A stretch of 64,000 nt of DNA from Tenacibaculum caenipelagi (lineage in GTDB: Bacteria > Bacteroidota > Bacteroidia > Flavobacteriales > Flavobacteriaceae): NCBI RefSeq assembly GCF_004363005.1, contig NZ_SNYH01000002.1, positions 186,001 through 250,000 of the forward strand, given 5' to 3'. The notes beneath the pieces were generated by a model. The model had not been told where the DNA came from and ran no database searches. It saw only the letters and a list, made by a program, of their open reading frames with translations. Position 1 is the first letter of the stretch. Every line of letters begins with the position of its first letter. Of the stretch, positions 17,119 through 25,776 are shown piece after piece. A program made the position numbers and the translations under genes.

Positions 17119-17283
17119 AATGTAAAATAATTTGTTAACTGTAGTGCAAAATACAATTTTTTTTCATTTGCGAAATATTTAGCTTTTTTTTTTACAATTC
17201 TAATAATTTATTACGAAAAAGTTTACTAATTCTAAATTTTATAATTTATTCCTGAATTATTATCTATCCTCTTATACAAATTG

Positions 17284-17291
17284 TATTTTTG
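17284..17291 (+). promoter_or_regulatory. -7 element of ribF
   Basis: TATTTTTG matches TAnnTTTG and lies 19 bp before the TTG chosen as ribF start. It overlaps the first codons of a longer reading frame from 17281, which argues against that longer start. Confidence 0.5.
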
Positions 17292-17310
17292 CCTAAATTT
17301 ATTTGTAACC

Positions 17311-18240
17311 TTGGAAATTACACATTCAATTTTCGACTTCATTCCTACCCAAAAAACAATAGTTACCATTGGTACTTTTGATGGTGTACATATCGGGCAT
17401 CAAAAAATCATTGAAAAACTGGTGCATGAAGCAAAATCTAGTGGTAAAAAATCGGTATTACTCACATTTTTTCCACACCCAAGAATGGTGTTACAAAAGG
17501 ATGTTACAATTAAATTGATTAACACTATTGATGAACGAGCGCAACATCTTGAAAAACTAGGATTAGATTATTTAATCATTCACCCTTTTAGTAAAGAATT
17601 TTCTAGACTTACTGCATTAGAGTTTGTTCGCGATGTTTTAGTTAACCAACTCAATATTTCAAAACTGATTATTGGTTATGATCATCATTTTGGAAAAAAC
17701 AGGGAAGGTAACATTGAACAGTTAACCGAATATTCACACTTGTACGATTTTACTGTTGAAGAAATTCCTGCTCAAGACATTGATGAAGTTGCTGTAAGCT
17801 CTACCAAAATTAGAAGAGCACTTGCCAACGGACATTTAAAAACTGCTAACGATTATTTAGGATACAATTTTTCTCTTACTGGAAAAGTAGTGAACGGGAA
17901 ACAATTAGGCGGGAAAATAGGATTTCCTACTGCTAATATTGATGTTGCCGAAAGTTATAAATTGATTCCGAAAACAGGAGTGTATGTAGTAAAATCTGTA
18001 ATAGAGAATGTTACTATCTATGGAATGATGAATATTGGTAACCGACCAACAGTTGATGGTGAGCACCAAACCATTGAAGTGCACTTTTTCGATTTCAATC
18101 AAAATTTGTACGACAAAGAATTAACTATCGAGCTATTGTATTTTTTAAGGGATGAACAAAAATTCGATTCTGTTCCTGATTTAATTTCTCAACTACAAAA
18201 AGACAAACAAACTTCTTTAAACTACCTCAAAAACAATTAG
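17311..18240 (+). CDS. ribF: Bifunctional riboflavin kinase/FAD synthetase
   Basis: About 309 residues; makes FMN from riboflavin and FAD from FMN. The N-terminal nucleotidyltransferase domain has TIGTFDGVHIGHQ (about 18-30) and SSTKIRRAL (about 163-171); the C-terminal flavokinase domain has GKVVNGKQLGGKIGFPTANI (about 190-210) and YGMMNIGNRPT. The frame is open from TTG at 17281, but the first ten codons overlap the promoter. I start at TTG 17311, giving (M)EITHSIFDF, which fits homologues; no ATG is available before the conserved region. It is 62 bp ahead of serS, which has its own promoter. Confidence 0.93.
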   Translation: MEITHSIFDFIPTQKTIVTIGTFDGVHIGHQKIIEKLVHEAKSSGKKSVLLTFFPHPRMVLQKDVTIKLINTIDERAQHLEKLGLDYLIIHPFSKEFSRLTALEFVRDVLVNQLNISKLIIGYDHHFGKNREGNIEQLTEYSHLYDFTVEEIPAQDIDEVAVSSTKIRRALANGHLKTANDYLGYNFSLTGKVVNGKQLGGKIGFPTANIDVAESYKLIPKTGVYVVKSVIENVTIYGMMNIGNRPTVDGEHQTIEVHFFDFNQNLYDKELTIELLYFLRDEQKFDSVPDLISQLQKDKQTSLNYLKNN

Positions 18241-18249
18241 CCTCTAGCA

Positions 18250-18280
18250 TTGCTTAAGTCTCTTGCTTCTTTTATCTTTG
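18250..18280 (+). promoter_or_regulatory. serS promoter (TTG-N20-TATCTTTG)
   Basis: TTG at 18250-18252 and TATCTTTG at 18273-18280 fit the Bacteroidota -33/-7 pair with a 20-bp spacer. The ATG of serS is 22 bp downstream. Confidence 0.6.
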
Positions 18281-18302
18281 CTTTTCTAAAAAAAATAAAA
18301 AG

Positions 18303-19577
18303 ATGTTACAGGTTCAGTTTATTAGAGAAAACAAACAAACTGTTTTAGACGGATTAGCAAAACGTAATTTTGCTGATGCCGAAACAATTATTGAAGAAGT
18401 ATTAACTGCTGATGAAACGCGTAGAACTACGCAAGTTTCTTTAGATAATATTTTAGCTGAATCGAACAAAATATCCAAAGAAATTGGTGGTCTTTTTAAA
18501 TCTGGTGAAATTGAAAAAGCTAATCAGTTAAAAGAAAAAACTGGTGAGTTAAAAGAGCAATCTAAGCAATTAACAGAAGAATTAAATGTCGCTGCTGACA
18601 AACTAAACGAGTTATTATACCAAATTCCCAATATACCTCATGCTTCTGTAAAAGCAGGAAAAAACGAAGAGGATAATGAAGAAATTTTTAAAGAAGGAAT
18701 TATTCCTGATTTAGGAGAAAATGCGTTACCTCATTGGGAATTGGCAAAGAAATATGACATTATCGATTTTGACTTAGGCGCAAAAATTACAGGTGCTGGT
18801 TTTCCTGTATACAAAGGAAAGGGAGCCCGTTTGCAACGTGCTTTAATCAACTATTTCTTAGATAAAAATACTGCTGCGGGTTATAACGAAGTACAAGTTC
18901 CTCATTTGGTAAATGAGGCTTCAGGTTTTGGTACAGGTCAGTTACCTGATAAAGAAGGACAAATGTACCATGTAACAGGTGACAACTTATACTTAATACC
19001 AACAGCAGAAGTACCTGTTACTAATATGTTTAGAGGTGATTTAGTACAAGAAAGCGATTTACCAATTACTGTAACAGGTTATACACCTTGTTTCCGTCGT
19101 GAAGCAGGAAGTTATGGAGCGCATGTTCGTGGATTAAACCGTTTACACCAATTTGATAAAGTTGAAATTGTTCGTATTGAACATCCTGATAATTCATACA
19201 ATGCCTTAAATGGAATGGTAGAACACATTAAAGAAATTTTACGCGAGTTAAAATTACCTTATCGTATTTTACGCTTGTGTGGTGGTGATACAGGATTTAC
19301 CTCTGCCCTAACATTCGATTTTGAGTTATACTCAACCGCACAAGAACGTTGGTTAGAAATTAGTTCGGCTTCAAATTTCGAAACCTTCCAAGCTAATCGT
19401 TTAAAATTACGCTTTAAAAACAAAGAAGGTAAAAGCCAACTAGTACATACCTTAAATGGAAGCTCTTTAGCCTTACCTCGTGTCTTGGCAGGTATTTTAG
19501 AGAACTATCAAACTGCTGACGGAATTAAAATTCCAGAAGTATTAGTTCCTTATTGTGGTTTTGATATGATTGATTAA
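18303..19577 (+). CDS. serS: Seryl-tRNA synthetase
   Basis: A 424-residue class IIa synthetase that charges tRNA-Ser and tRNA-Sec. The N-terminal helical arm (about 1-110, charged coiled coil) binds the long variable arm of the tRNA. The catalytic domain shows motif 2 in PCFRREAGSYGAHVRGLNRLHQF (given here in parts: CFRREAGS, GLNRLHQFDKVE) and motif 3 in NGSSLALPRVLAGILENYQ. The signature TAEVPVTN is present. Length is normal. It ends at a strong terminator shared with the convergent small gene. Confidence 0.97.
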   Translation: MLQVQFIRENKQTVLDGLAKRNFADAETIIEEVLTADETRRTTQVSLDNILAESNKISKEIGGLFKSGEIEKANQLKEKTGELKEQSKQLTEELNVAADKLNELLYQIPNIPHASVKAGKNEEDNEEIFKEGIIPDLGENALPHWELAKKYDIIDFDLGAKITGAGFPVYKGKGARLQRALINYFLDKNTAAGYNEVQVPHLVNEASGFGTGQLPDKEGQMYHVTGDNLYLIPTAEVPVTNMFRGDLVQESDLPITVTGYTPCFRREAGSYGAHVRGLNRLHQFDKVEIVRIEHPDNSYNALNGMVEHIKEILRELKLPYRILRLCGGDTGFTSALTFDFELYSTAQERWLEISSASNFETFQANRLKLRFKNKEGKSQLVHTLNGSSLALPRVLAGILENYQTADGIKIPEVLVPYCGFDMID

Positions 19578-19597
19578 AAATTTTCGTTTATAAAATA

Positions 19598-19635
19598 AAA
19601 AATCCCAAGCCTCAATTACGATGCTTGGGATTTTT
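19598..19635. terminator. Bidirectional terminator after serS
   Basis: Arms AAAAATCCCAAGC (19598-19610) and GCTTGGGATTTTT (19623-19635) give a 13-bp stem with T-runs on both strands, between serS and the convergent 50-residue gene. Confidence 0.8.
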
Positions 19636-19666
19636 AATTAATCAATCCCCATTGAAAAAAATATGT

Positions 19667-19819
19667 TTAGTTGGCAACTACAGCTACCATTAATCTCTTG
19701 TACTTGTTCATTTCTAGTAATGCTTCAAAATATTGAGTTATTTGACCTTTTCTCATAAACTCGTTTGCATTCTGCTTTGCTATCTCGTATTGTGTAGTAA
19801 AGTTTTTCATAGTATACAT
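19667..19819 (-). CDS. Short conserved-looking cytoplasmic protein, 50 residues
   Basis: Minus-strand reading frame of 50 codons from the ATG complementary to 19817-19819 (or 47 from 19808-19810) to TAA at 19667-19669. The product begins MYTMKNFTTQYEIAKQNAN and ends YKRLMVAVVAN. It is helical and amphipathic (QYFEALLEMNKYKRLMVAVV), with no signal peptide or membrane span. Support comes from clean codon use, from the terminator 31 bp downstream and from its likeness, from memory, to short hypothetical proteins of other flavobacteria with MKNFTTQYEIA-type starts. The 67-codon frame on the opposite strand in this place has poor composition. Function unknown; the small size suggests a binding partner or regulator. 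Confidence 0.65.
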   Translation of the reverse strand: MYTMKNFTTQYEIAKQNANEFMRKGQITQYFEALLEMNKYKRLMVAVVAN

Positions 19820-19920
19820 TGTTTAATTGTTGTTATCAATAAGACAAAGTTCGTGCCAAAATGTTACATTACTTTTCAAAAAACCACCACTTTTAATAGT
19901 ATTTTAACAATTATGTTCTG

Positions 19921-19928
19921 TATTTTTG
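19921..19928 (+). promoter_or_regulatory. -7 element of the TPR gene, predicted leaderless
   Basis: TATTTTTG ends exactly 4 nt before the ATG at 19933, the same spacing as for glyS and dxs. Confidence 0.6.
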
Positions 19929-19932
19929 ATAG

Positions 19933-21708
19933 ATGAAAAGAGCCATTATTTTATTTAATTTACTGATTTTAAGTTTATTTAGTTACGCACAACAAAATGA
20001 GTTTATTATTGCTGAAAATTATTTTAGAAATAATGAATATGAAAAGGCAATTCAGCTGTATAAAGAACTATACAATCAAAGTCCTTACAATACGAATTAC
20101 TTAAAAAGATTAATTACCTGTTATCAAGAAACTGAGCAATTTACTACTGCAGAGAACCTTCTTACTCAAAAACTAAAAGAAAAACCTAACTTAACATACT
20201 TACATGTAATTCTTGGCTACAACTTTGAACGCCAAGAAAAAATAGACAACGCCAACTATCACTATCAAATAGCAATTAAATCAATCGATAAAAAAACTAA
20301 TTACGGATCTTTAATTGCTGGGTTATTTAAGAATTATAACAAATTAGATTTTGCTATTGAAGTTTATCAAAAAGTAATGTTGAACAACCCAAAGGCTAAT
20401 TATGGTTTTCAATTAGCTCAAATTTATGGTGAAAAAGGAGATTTTGAACAAATGTTTGAATCTTACATAAGCTTAGTTGATAAAAACGATAATTATCTAA
20501 ACAATGTAAAACGCTATACAGGCAAATACATTAATGACGATAGTGAAAATGAAAACAATATTTTGTTTAAAAAAGCATTATTACGAAAATCAATAAGTAA
20601 TCCTAAAGATATTTGGAACGATTTACTTGCTTGGCTATTTATTACACAAAAACAATACAGCAAAGCATTTATTCAAAACAAAGCTTTATTGGCTAGAAAT
20701 CCTGACAACTTAGGAAAAATTAATGAGTTAGGCGAAATTGCACTAGAAAATAAAGATTACGAAACAGCAAAGAAATGTTTCGATATAATTATTGAAAAAA
20801 CCAACTACCCACAAGATAAGTTTAGAGCTATTAATAACAACTTAAAAATAGCAATTGCTACCAAACAACCCAATATTGATGAACGCTTTAATACTATTTT
20901 TAAAGAATACGGAATTAATAGTAAAACTCTGTTTACTCAAATAGCATATGCTAACTATTTAACATTTACAAAAAACAATCCGCAAAAGGCTTCTCTCATT
21001 TTAAAAAACGCATTAACTTTTGCTAATTCAAAGTTTATTAAAGCCTCTATAAAATTAAAATTAGGAGATGTTTTAGTGTACATGGGTAAATTTAATACAG
21101 CTTTAATTTATTTTTCTCAGGTACAAACACAATTTAAAAACCATTATCTAGGTCAAGAAGCTCGTTTTAAAGTGGCACAAACTTCTTATTTTAAGAATGA
21201 TTTTAAGTGGGCTAAAGCGCAACTAAAAATTTTAAAAGGATCTGCAACCCAACTTATTGCAAATGATGCAGCCGATTTATTTTTAACCATTTCTGATAAT
21301 GAACCTAAAGACAGTATTTCATCTGGGTTAAAAGAATATGCTAAAGCCGATTTGTTAGCTTTTCAGAATAAAAACGACGAAGCTATAGCTATTTTAAATA
21401 ATATTATAATAACCTTTAAAGGACAACCTATTGAAGACGAAGCACTATTTAAACAAGCCCAATTGTTTATTAAGAAAAAACAATATGACGAAGCTATTTT
21501 AAATTATGCTAGAATCATAGCTTTAGATAAAAATGGGATTTATGTAGATGACGTGTATTATCATATGGCTGAGTTATACAATAACGAATTAAATAACCCA
21601 GAAAAGGCTAAAGAATACTATCAAAAGATTATTTTTGACCACCCATCAAGCATCTATTTAGTAGACGCTCGAAAAAAATATAGAAAATTAAGAGGAGACG
21701 ATATTTAG
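19933..21708 (+). CDS. Secreted/periplasmic TPR-repeat protein
   Basis: A 591-residue protein with an N-terminal signal peptide (about 1-19, ending near SLFSYAQQ) and tetratricopeptide repeats through most of its length. Clear repeat units include AENYFRNNEYEKAIQLYKEL (given as a single 20-residue unit near 27-46), units near residue 55-130, and a final group near 470-585 (DEAIAILNNII, YDEAILNYARII, PEKAKEYYQKII). Such proteins act as scaffolds for envelope complexes. It follows its own promoter and is 62 bp ahead of the DUF4286 gene. Partners cannot be named; links to gliding or type IX secretion are possible but not shown. Confidence 0.88.
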   Translation: MKRAIILFNLLILSLFSYAQQNEFIIAENYFRNNEYEKAIQLYKELYNQSPYNTNYLKRLITCYQETEQFTTAENLLTQKLKEKPNLTYLHVILGYNFERQEKIDNANYHYQIAIKSIDKKTNYGSLIAGLFKNYNKLDFAIEVYQKVMLNNPKANYGFQLAQIYGEKGDFEQMFESYISLVDKNDNYLNNVKRYTGKYINDDSENENNILFKKALLRKSISNPKDIWNDLLAWLFITQKQYSKAFIQNKALLARNPDNLGKINELGEIALENKDYETAKKCFDIIIEKTNYPQDKFRAINNNLKIAIATKQPNIDERFNTIFKEYGINSKTLFTQIAYANYLTFTKNNPQKASLILKNALTFANSKFIKASIKLKLGDVLVYMGKFNTALIYFSQVQTQFKNHYLGQEARFKVAQTSYFKNDFKWAKAQLKILKGSATQLIANDAADLFLTISDNEPKDSISSGLKEYAKADLLAFQNKNDEAIAILNNIIITFKGQPIEDEALFKQAQLFIKKKQYDEAILNYARIIALDKNGIYVDDVYYHMAELYNNELNNPEKAKEYYQKIIFDHPSSIYLVDARKKYRKLRGDDI

Positions 21709-21770
21709 CAAATCAATTGTAAAATTTGACAATGTATCAATTCTAACATTTCAAATAAAAAATAAGAAGC

Positions 21771-22100
21771 ATGTACATATACAACGTAACAGTAAACATA
21801 GATGAAAGCATACACGCAGAATGGTTAACATGGATTGAGAGCCATATCCCAGAAGTATTGGCTACAGGACATTTTTTAAGTGCAAAAATGACACAAGTTT
21901 TAGTAGAAGAAGAAATGGGAGGTATCACCTATTCAATTCAATATACTGCAAAAACTCGTGAAGACTTAGACAATTACTACAAATACAGCGCTGAAAAATT
22001 GCGTAACGACGGATTAAAAAAGTTTGCTGATAAAATGCTTGCTTTTCGTACCGAGTTAAAAGTAGTAAATGAGTTTTATCCAACTGTAACTAGTAATTAA
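21771..22100 (+). CDS. DUF4286 family protein
   Basis: A 109-residue cytoplasmic protein of the DUF4286 family, common in Bacteroidota and of unknown function. The start MYIYNVTVNID and the middle W-x2-W-I-E-S-H-I-P-E-V-L-A-T-G are typical, followed by SYSIQY-like strand (ITYSIQYTAKT) and a helix with FADKMLAFRTEL. The fold is probably an alpha/beta dimeric ferredoxin-like barrel, as in ABM-domain proteins, though I infer this from pattern. It is 4 bp ahead of the beta-lactamase-like gene and two genes ahead of rsmA, so these three are likely one operon. Confidence 0.85.
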   Translation: MYIYNVTVNIDESIHAEWLTWIESHIPEVLATGHFLSAKMTQVLVEEEMGGITYSIQYTAKTREDLDNYYKYSAEKLRNDGLKKFADKMLAFRTELKVVNEFYPTVTSN

Positions 22101-22104
22101 AATA

Positions 22105-22833
22105 ATGAAAAGACTTTTTGTGCTACCGCTTATCTCTTTGATTCTTTTTAGTTGTAAGCAAGAAATAAATAAGAAAGATTTAAAAAATCTTAAAATTGTA
22201 AAAACATCACCTAATACCTACCAACATATTTCATTTTTAAAAACAGAAACTTATGGAAATGTTCCTTGTAATGGAATGGTGGTAGTAAATGATAACGAGG
22301 CATTAATTTTTGACACTCCTACGACTATAGAAGCCACAGAAGAATTAATTAAATGGGTAAAAGACTCTTTAAAGTGTGAGATTAAAGCTATCATTCCAAC
22401 ACATTTTCATGTAGATTGTGTTGGTGGCTTATCAGTGTTTCATAAAAATGGTGTTCCTTCTTATGCTAACCAAGCAACAACCGAGCTAATTAATGAAAAA
22501 GATGCCAGTTTACCACAAAACTCATTCAATGGGAAAAAGGAGTTTTTTTTAGGAGATAAAAAAGTAATTGCGCAGTTTTTTGGAGAAGGACATACAAAAG
22601 ACAATATAGTAGGCTACTTCCCTAATGACAATATTCTTTTCGGAGGGTGTTTAATAAAGGCTAACAATGCCTCAAAAGGAAACTTAAACGATGCTAATAT
22701 TAAAGATTGGTCATCAACTGTTAAAAAAATAAAAGAAAGTTACCCCAATATAAGAACTGTTATACCTGGACATGGAGATAGTGGTGATATAAAACTTTTA
22801 GATTACACTATTAATATGTTTGAAATTAAATAA
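22105..22833 (+). CDS. Subclass B1-like metallo-beta-lactamase, predicted lipoprotein
   Basis: A 242-residue metallo-beta-lactamase-fold enzyme. All B1 zinc ligands are present in order: H100, H102 and H163 (site 1), D104, C182 and H223 (site 2), within [32 protein letters not shown] and IPGHG. K185 and N193 match the substrate-binding Lys224 and Asn233. Position 121 is Cys (C105), as in CcrA/CfiA of Bacteroides fragilis, where most B1 enzymes have Arg. The N-terminus has a lipobox L-F-S-C17, so the enzyme should be membrane-anchored, as NDM-1 is. Family knowledge predicts carbapenem hydrolysis; activity level is unknown. It lies 2 bp ahead of rsmA in a chromosomal operon with no mobile element nearby. 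Confidence 0.85.
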   Translation: MKRLFVLPLISLILFSCKQEINKKDLKNLKIVKTSPNTYQHISFLKTETYGNVPCNGMVVVNDNEALIFDTPTTIEATEELIKWVKDSLKCEIKAIIPTHFHVDCVGGLSVFHKNGVPSYANQATTELINEKDASLPQNSFNGKKEFFLGDKKVIAQFFGEGHTKDNIVGYFPNDNILFGGCLIKANNASKGNLNDANIKDWSSTVKKIKESYPNIRTVIPGHGDSGDIKLLDYTINMFEIK

Positions 22834-22835
22834 AT

Positions 22836-23639
22836 ATGACCGTAAGAGCTAAAAAACATTTAGGACAACATTTTTTAAACGATGAAAATATCGCTAAAAA
22901 AATAGCTGATACACTTACCGAAAAAGGGTATGATAACGTGTTAGAAATTGGTCCTGGAATGGGCGTTTTAACCAAATATTTACTGGAAAAAAAGCCAAAA
23001 GTTACGGTAATGGAACTAGATTCAGAATCAGTAACCTATTTACAAGAAACCTTTCCTGTTGAACACATAAAACTCAATACCTCATCAGAAAAATTTACTA
23101 TTATTGAAGGTGATTTTTTAAAGAAGAATTTTACAGAGATTTTTAATCAGCAACAAGTAGCTATTATTGGAAACTTCCCTTACAATATTTCGTCACAGAT
23201 TGTTTTTAAAGCTATAGAAAACCGTGAGTTTGTTCCTGAATTTTCAGGAATGTTTCAAAAAGAAGTAGCGCAACGAATTGCCGAGAAAGAGGGTAATAAA
23301 ACTTACGGAATATTATCGGTATTAACACAAGCTTTTTATGATGCTGAATATTTATTTACCGTACCTCCATCTGTGTTTAACCCGCCTCCTAAGGTAGATT
23401 CTGGAGTTATTCGTCTTATTAGAAAAGAAAACTATACACTTCCTGTTGACGAAAAGTTATTCTTCAGAGTAGTAAAAACAGCCTTTAATCAACGAAGAAA
23501 AATGTTGCGTTCAAGCTTAAAATCTTTCAATCTTTCGGATAGCTTAAAAGAAGACCCTATATTTGCGATGCGTCCCGAGCAATTATCGGTACAAAGATTC
23601 ATTGAATTGACACAAAAAATAGCTCAGGACAATAGTTAA
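22836..23639 (+). CDS. rsmA: 16S rRNA (adenine1518-N6/adenine1519-N6)-dimethyltransferase
   Basis: A 267-residue KsgA/RsmA enzyme that dimethylates two adjacent adenosines near the 3' end of 16S rRNA during 30S maturation. Visible motifs are [11 protein letters not shown] at the N-terminus, the SAM loop [15 protein letters not shown] (about 41-55), the acidic VMELD and the catalytic [10 protein letters not shown] (about 113-122). The C-terminal helical domain has [16 protein letters not shown]. It begins 2 bp after the beta-lactamase-like gene, so it is translated from the same message; loss of RsmA gives kasugamycin resistance in other bacteria. Confidence 0.97.
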   Translation: MTVRAKKHLGQHFLNDENIAKKIADTLTEKGYDNVLEIGPGMGVLTKYLLEKKPKVTVMELDSESVTYLQETFPVEHIKLNTSSEKFTIIEGDFLKKNFTEIFNQQQVAIIGNFPYNISSQIVFKAIENREFVPEFSGMFQKEVAQRIAEKEGNKTYGILSVLTQAFYDAEYLFTVPPSVFNPPPKVDSGVIRLIRKENYTLPVDEKLFFRVVKTAFNQRRKMLRSSLKSFNLSDSLKEDPIFAMRPEQLSVQRFIELTQKIAQDNS

Positions 23640-23730
23640 GAGATTATTAAAAGGTAAAGTAGCCCTTTCTTTAGCTTTAAATTAGATTTCGGAATATTCA
23701 AATCTCGATTATCGAGTAAAATCGTAAACG

Positions 23731-25080
23731 ATGGCATTAGAGATCACTAAAGACTTATTAGAAAACGTACAAGATCTAATACTAAACCAGAAAGATAGTA
23801 CCCTTTCTGAATTCTTTTCAGACTTTCACCACGCTGATATTGCAGAGGTATTAGACGAGTTATCGTTTGATGAGGCTGTATATATTATTCGTTTACTAGA
23901 TAGTGAGACAACATCAGACGTGTTGATGGATGTTGATGAAGAAGTGCGCGAAAAAATTCTGGGACAACTTTCAGCCAAAGAAATTGCCGAAGAAATAGAT
24001 GAGCTAGACACCGATGATGCTGCCGACGTTATTGCCGAATTACCCGAAGATCGTAAGCAAGAAGTTATTCAACAAATTGAAGATCGTGAACACGCCAAAG
24101 AAATTGTTGAATTATTACGTTACGACGAAGACTCAGCAGGAGGGTTAATGGCGAAAGAATTGGTAAAAGTGAATGAGAACTGGAATGTACTTACCTGTGT
24201 AAAAAAAATGCGTCAACAAGCTGAAGAGGTAACCCGAGTACACTCTATTTATGTAGTAGATGATGGAGGAAAATTAAAGGGGCGTTTATCATTAAAAGAT
24301 CTATTAATGGCCTCTACCCGTTCAAAAATATCCGATGTTTATATTCCTAAGGTAGATTCTGTAAACGTACATGATAAAGCAGAAGAAGTCGCTAATATAA
24401 TGCGCAAATATGATCTTGAAGCCATTCCTGTTGTAGATGAGTTGGGGGTTTTAGTCGGAAGGATTACCATTGATGATATTGTTGATGTAATTAAAGAAGA
24501 GGCCGAAAAAGATTATCAATTAGCTGCGGGTATTACGCAAGATGTTGACTCGGAGGATAGCATTTTACAATTAACAAAGGCAAGGTTACCTTGGTTATTT
24601 TTAGGTATGATTGGAGGCTTAAGTGCCGCAAGTATTATGGGAATTTTTCAAGATGCTATGGAAAAGAGTCCTATACTCTTTTTATTTACGCCTTTAATTG
24701 CTGCAATGGCTGGTAATGTTGGTGTACAATCATCAGCAATTATAGTACAAGGCTTAGCGAATGATGTAATTAAGGGTTCTTTATGGAATCGTCTATTAAA
24801 AGAAATTTCATTGGCGATGTTAAACGGAGTAATTCTCGCTATTTTACTATTCTTTTTTGTGTGGATAACTAAAGGAGATTTTCAGGTAGCTATTGCTATC
24901 GCTATTTCATTATTTTCAGTAATTATTGTAGCAGGTTTGGTAGGCACTTCTATCCCTTTAGCTTTGGATAAATATGGTATTGACCCTGCAATTGCTACTG
25001 GACCTTTTATTACGACCAGCAATGATATTTTTGGAATTTTAATTTACTTTTCAATAGCCAAAATCATTATCGGTTTTTAA
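23731..25080 (+). CDS. mgtE: MgtE family magnesium transporter
   Basis: A 449-residue Mg2+ channel. The acidic N-terminal domain (about 1-130, repeats of E-L-(D)-x-D-D-A-A-D-V) is followed by two CBS domains (about 135-255; VDDGGKLKGRLSLKDLL and VDELGVLVGRITIDDI) and a five-helix membrane domain (about 285-449; GNVGVQSSAI holds the pore region and PFITTSNDIFG the last helix). The cytosolic domains close the pore when Mg2+ is high. It is monocistronic and its stop overlaps that of the convergent LysE gene within the palindrome TTAA, with no room for a separate terminator. Confidence 0.96.
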   Translation: MALEITKDLLENVQDLILNQKDSTLSEFFSDFHHADIAEVLDELSFDEAVYIIRLLDSETTSDVLMDVDEEVREKILGQLSAKEIAEEIDELDTDDAADVIAELPEDRKQEVIQQIEDREHAKEIVELLRYDEDSAGGLMAKELVKVNENWNVLTCVKKMRQQAEEVTRVHSIYVVDDGGKLKGRLSLKDLLMASTRSKISDVYIPKVDSVNVHDKAEEVANIMRKYDLEAIPVVDELGVLVGRITIDDIVDVIKEEAEKDYQLAAGITQDVDSEDSILQLTKARLPWLFLGMIGGLSAASIMGIFQDAMEKSPILFLFTPLIAAMAGNVGVQSSAIIVQGLANDVIKGSLWNRLLKEISLAMLNGVILAILLFFFVWITKGDFQVAIAIAISLFSVIIVAGLVGTSIPLALDKYGIDPAIATGPFITTSNDIFGILIYFSIAKIIIGF

Positions 25081-25754
25081 TCTATTGATTCTACTTTTTC
25101 AATTAGATTATCAATTTTTCCTTTCGGAATAAATCCTTTCAGCATTAATACAGCTCCGAAAACAATTAACAATACTCCCATCCCTCTTTTTATACGATAA
25201 ATTACTAAAGGAGTCAACCTACTTTTTAACTGTTTAGCTAATAATATTTTTCCTAAATCGGTAAGAGCATATCCTGCTATTACCGTTCCAAAATACCAAA
25301 CTAAGTACTTTGGATTCATATCATAAGTAGGACCTATAACTACAATTAACCCTAACCAAAAAGCTAAGACTCCAATATTAATAAAGTTTAAAAAAAAGCC
25401 TTTAAACATTAATTTTATATAATTGTTACTCTCTGGAATTATTACATCAGAAACTTCTGTTTCTTTTTTGTTATTTTTATCTAAATACGTAAGTAACCCA
25501 TACACAATAAGTACCAAACCACCAATAAGAAATAGTCTTGGATCATCTTTTATTTCTTCTAACAGACTTCTACTACCATAATAGGCAATTAACATAAAAG
25601 AGATATCGCCTAAAATCACTCCAAAATCAAAAGCAATGGCTGCTCTAGCCCCTTTTAAAATACTGGTTTTAATCAACATAAAAAATACTGGCCCTATCAT
25701 AAAAGCCATAAAAACACCTACTAAAAAAGCATTTTTAAAATCATAGAAATCCAT
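25077..25754 (-). CDS. LysE family translocator
   Basis: A 225-residue membrane protein with six predicted helices of the LysE/RhtB exporter superfamily (amino acid or similar small-molecule export). The first helices contain FLVGVFMAFMIGPVFFMLI with the Gly-Pro motif, followed by GARAAIAFDFGVILGDISFM, a pattern typical of Bacteroidota LysE proteins. Cargo is unknown. It lies 22 bp downstream of the PaaE-like reductase gene on the same strand and so may be co-transcribed; any functional link is unproven. Confidence 0.9.
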   Translation of the reverse strand: MDFYDFKNAFLVGVFMAFMIGPVFFMLIKTSILKGARAAIAFDFGVILGDISFMLIAYYGSRSLLEEIKDDPRLFLIGGLVLIVYGLLTYLDKNNKKETEVSDVIIPESNNYIKLMFKGFFLNFINIGVLAFWLGLIVVIGPTYDMNPKYLVWYFGTVIAGYALTDLGKILLAKQLKSRLTPLVIYRIKRGMGVLLIVFGAVLMLKGFIPKGKIDNLIEKVESID

Positions 25755-25776
25755 AGCTATAAAATTATGATTTTAC

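Larger units (their letters stand above)
19578..19932. other. 355-bp gap between serS and the TPR gene
   Basis: This gap holds a bidirectional terminator (19598-19635), a short minus-strand gene (19667-19819) and the promoter of the TPR gene (19921-19928). The remaining bases 19830-19920 are A/T-rich with no further structure that I can support. Confidence 0.7.

Noticed and set aside
17281..17310. Upstream TTG start for ribF
   Set aside because: The codons overlap the TATTTTTG element and lack family likeness; TTG 17311 is closer to homologues, though the choice is not certain.
19733..19936. 67-codon plus-strand frame before the TPR gene
   Set aside because: Overlaps the short minus-strand gene and the leaderless promoter; Cys- and Phe-rich composition looks random.
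22105..22833. Glyoxalase II or other general MBL hydrolase for the gene at 22105
   Set aside because: The Cys ligand in LFGGCLIK and the D-C at positions 120/121 with a final single His are B1 beta-lactamase features.
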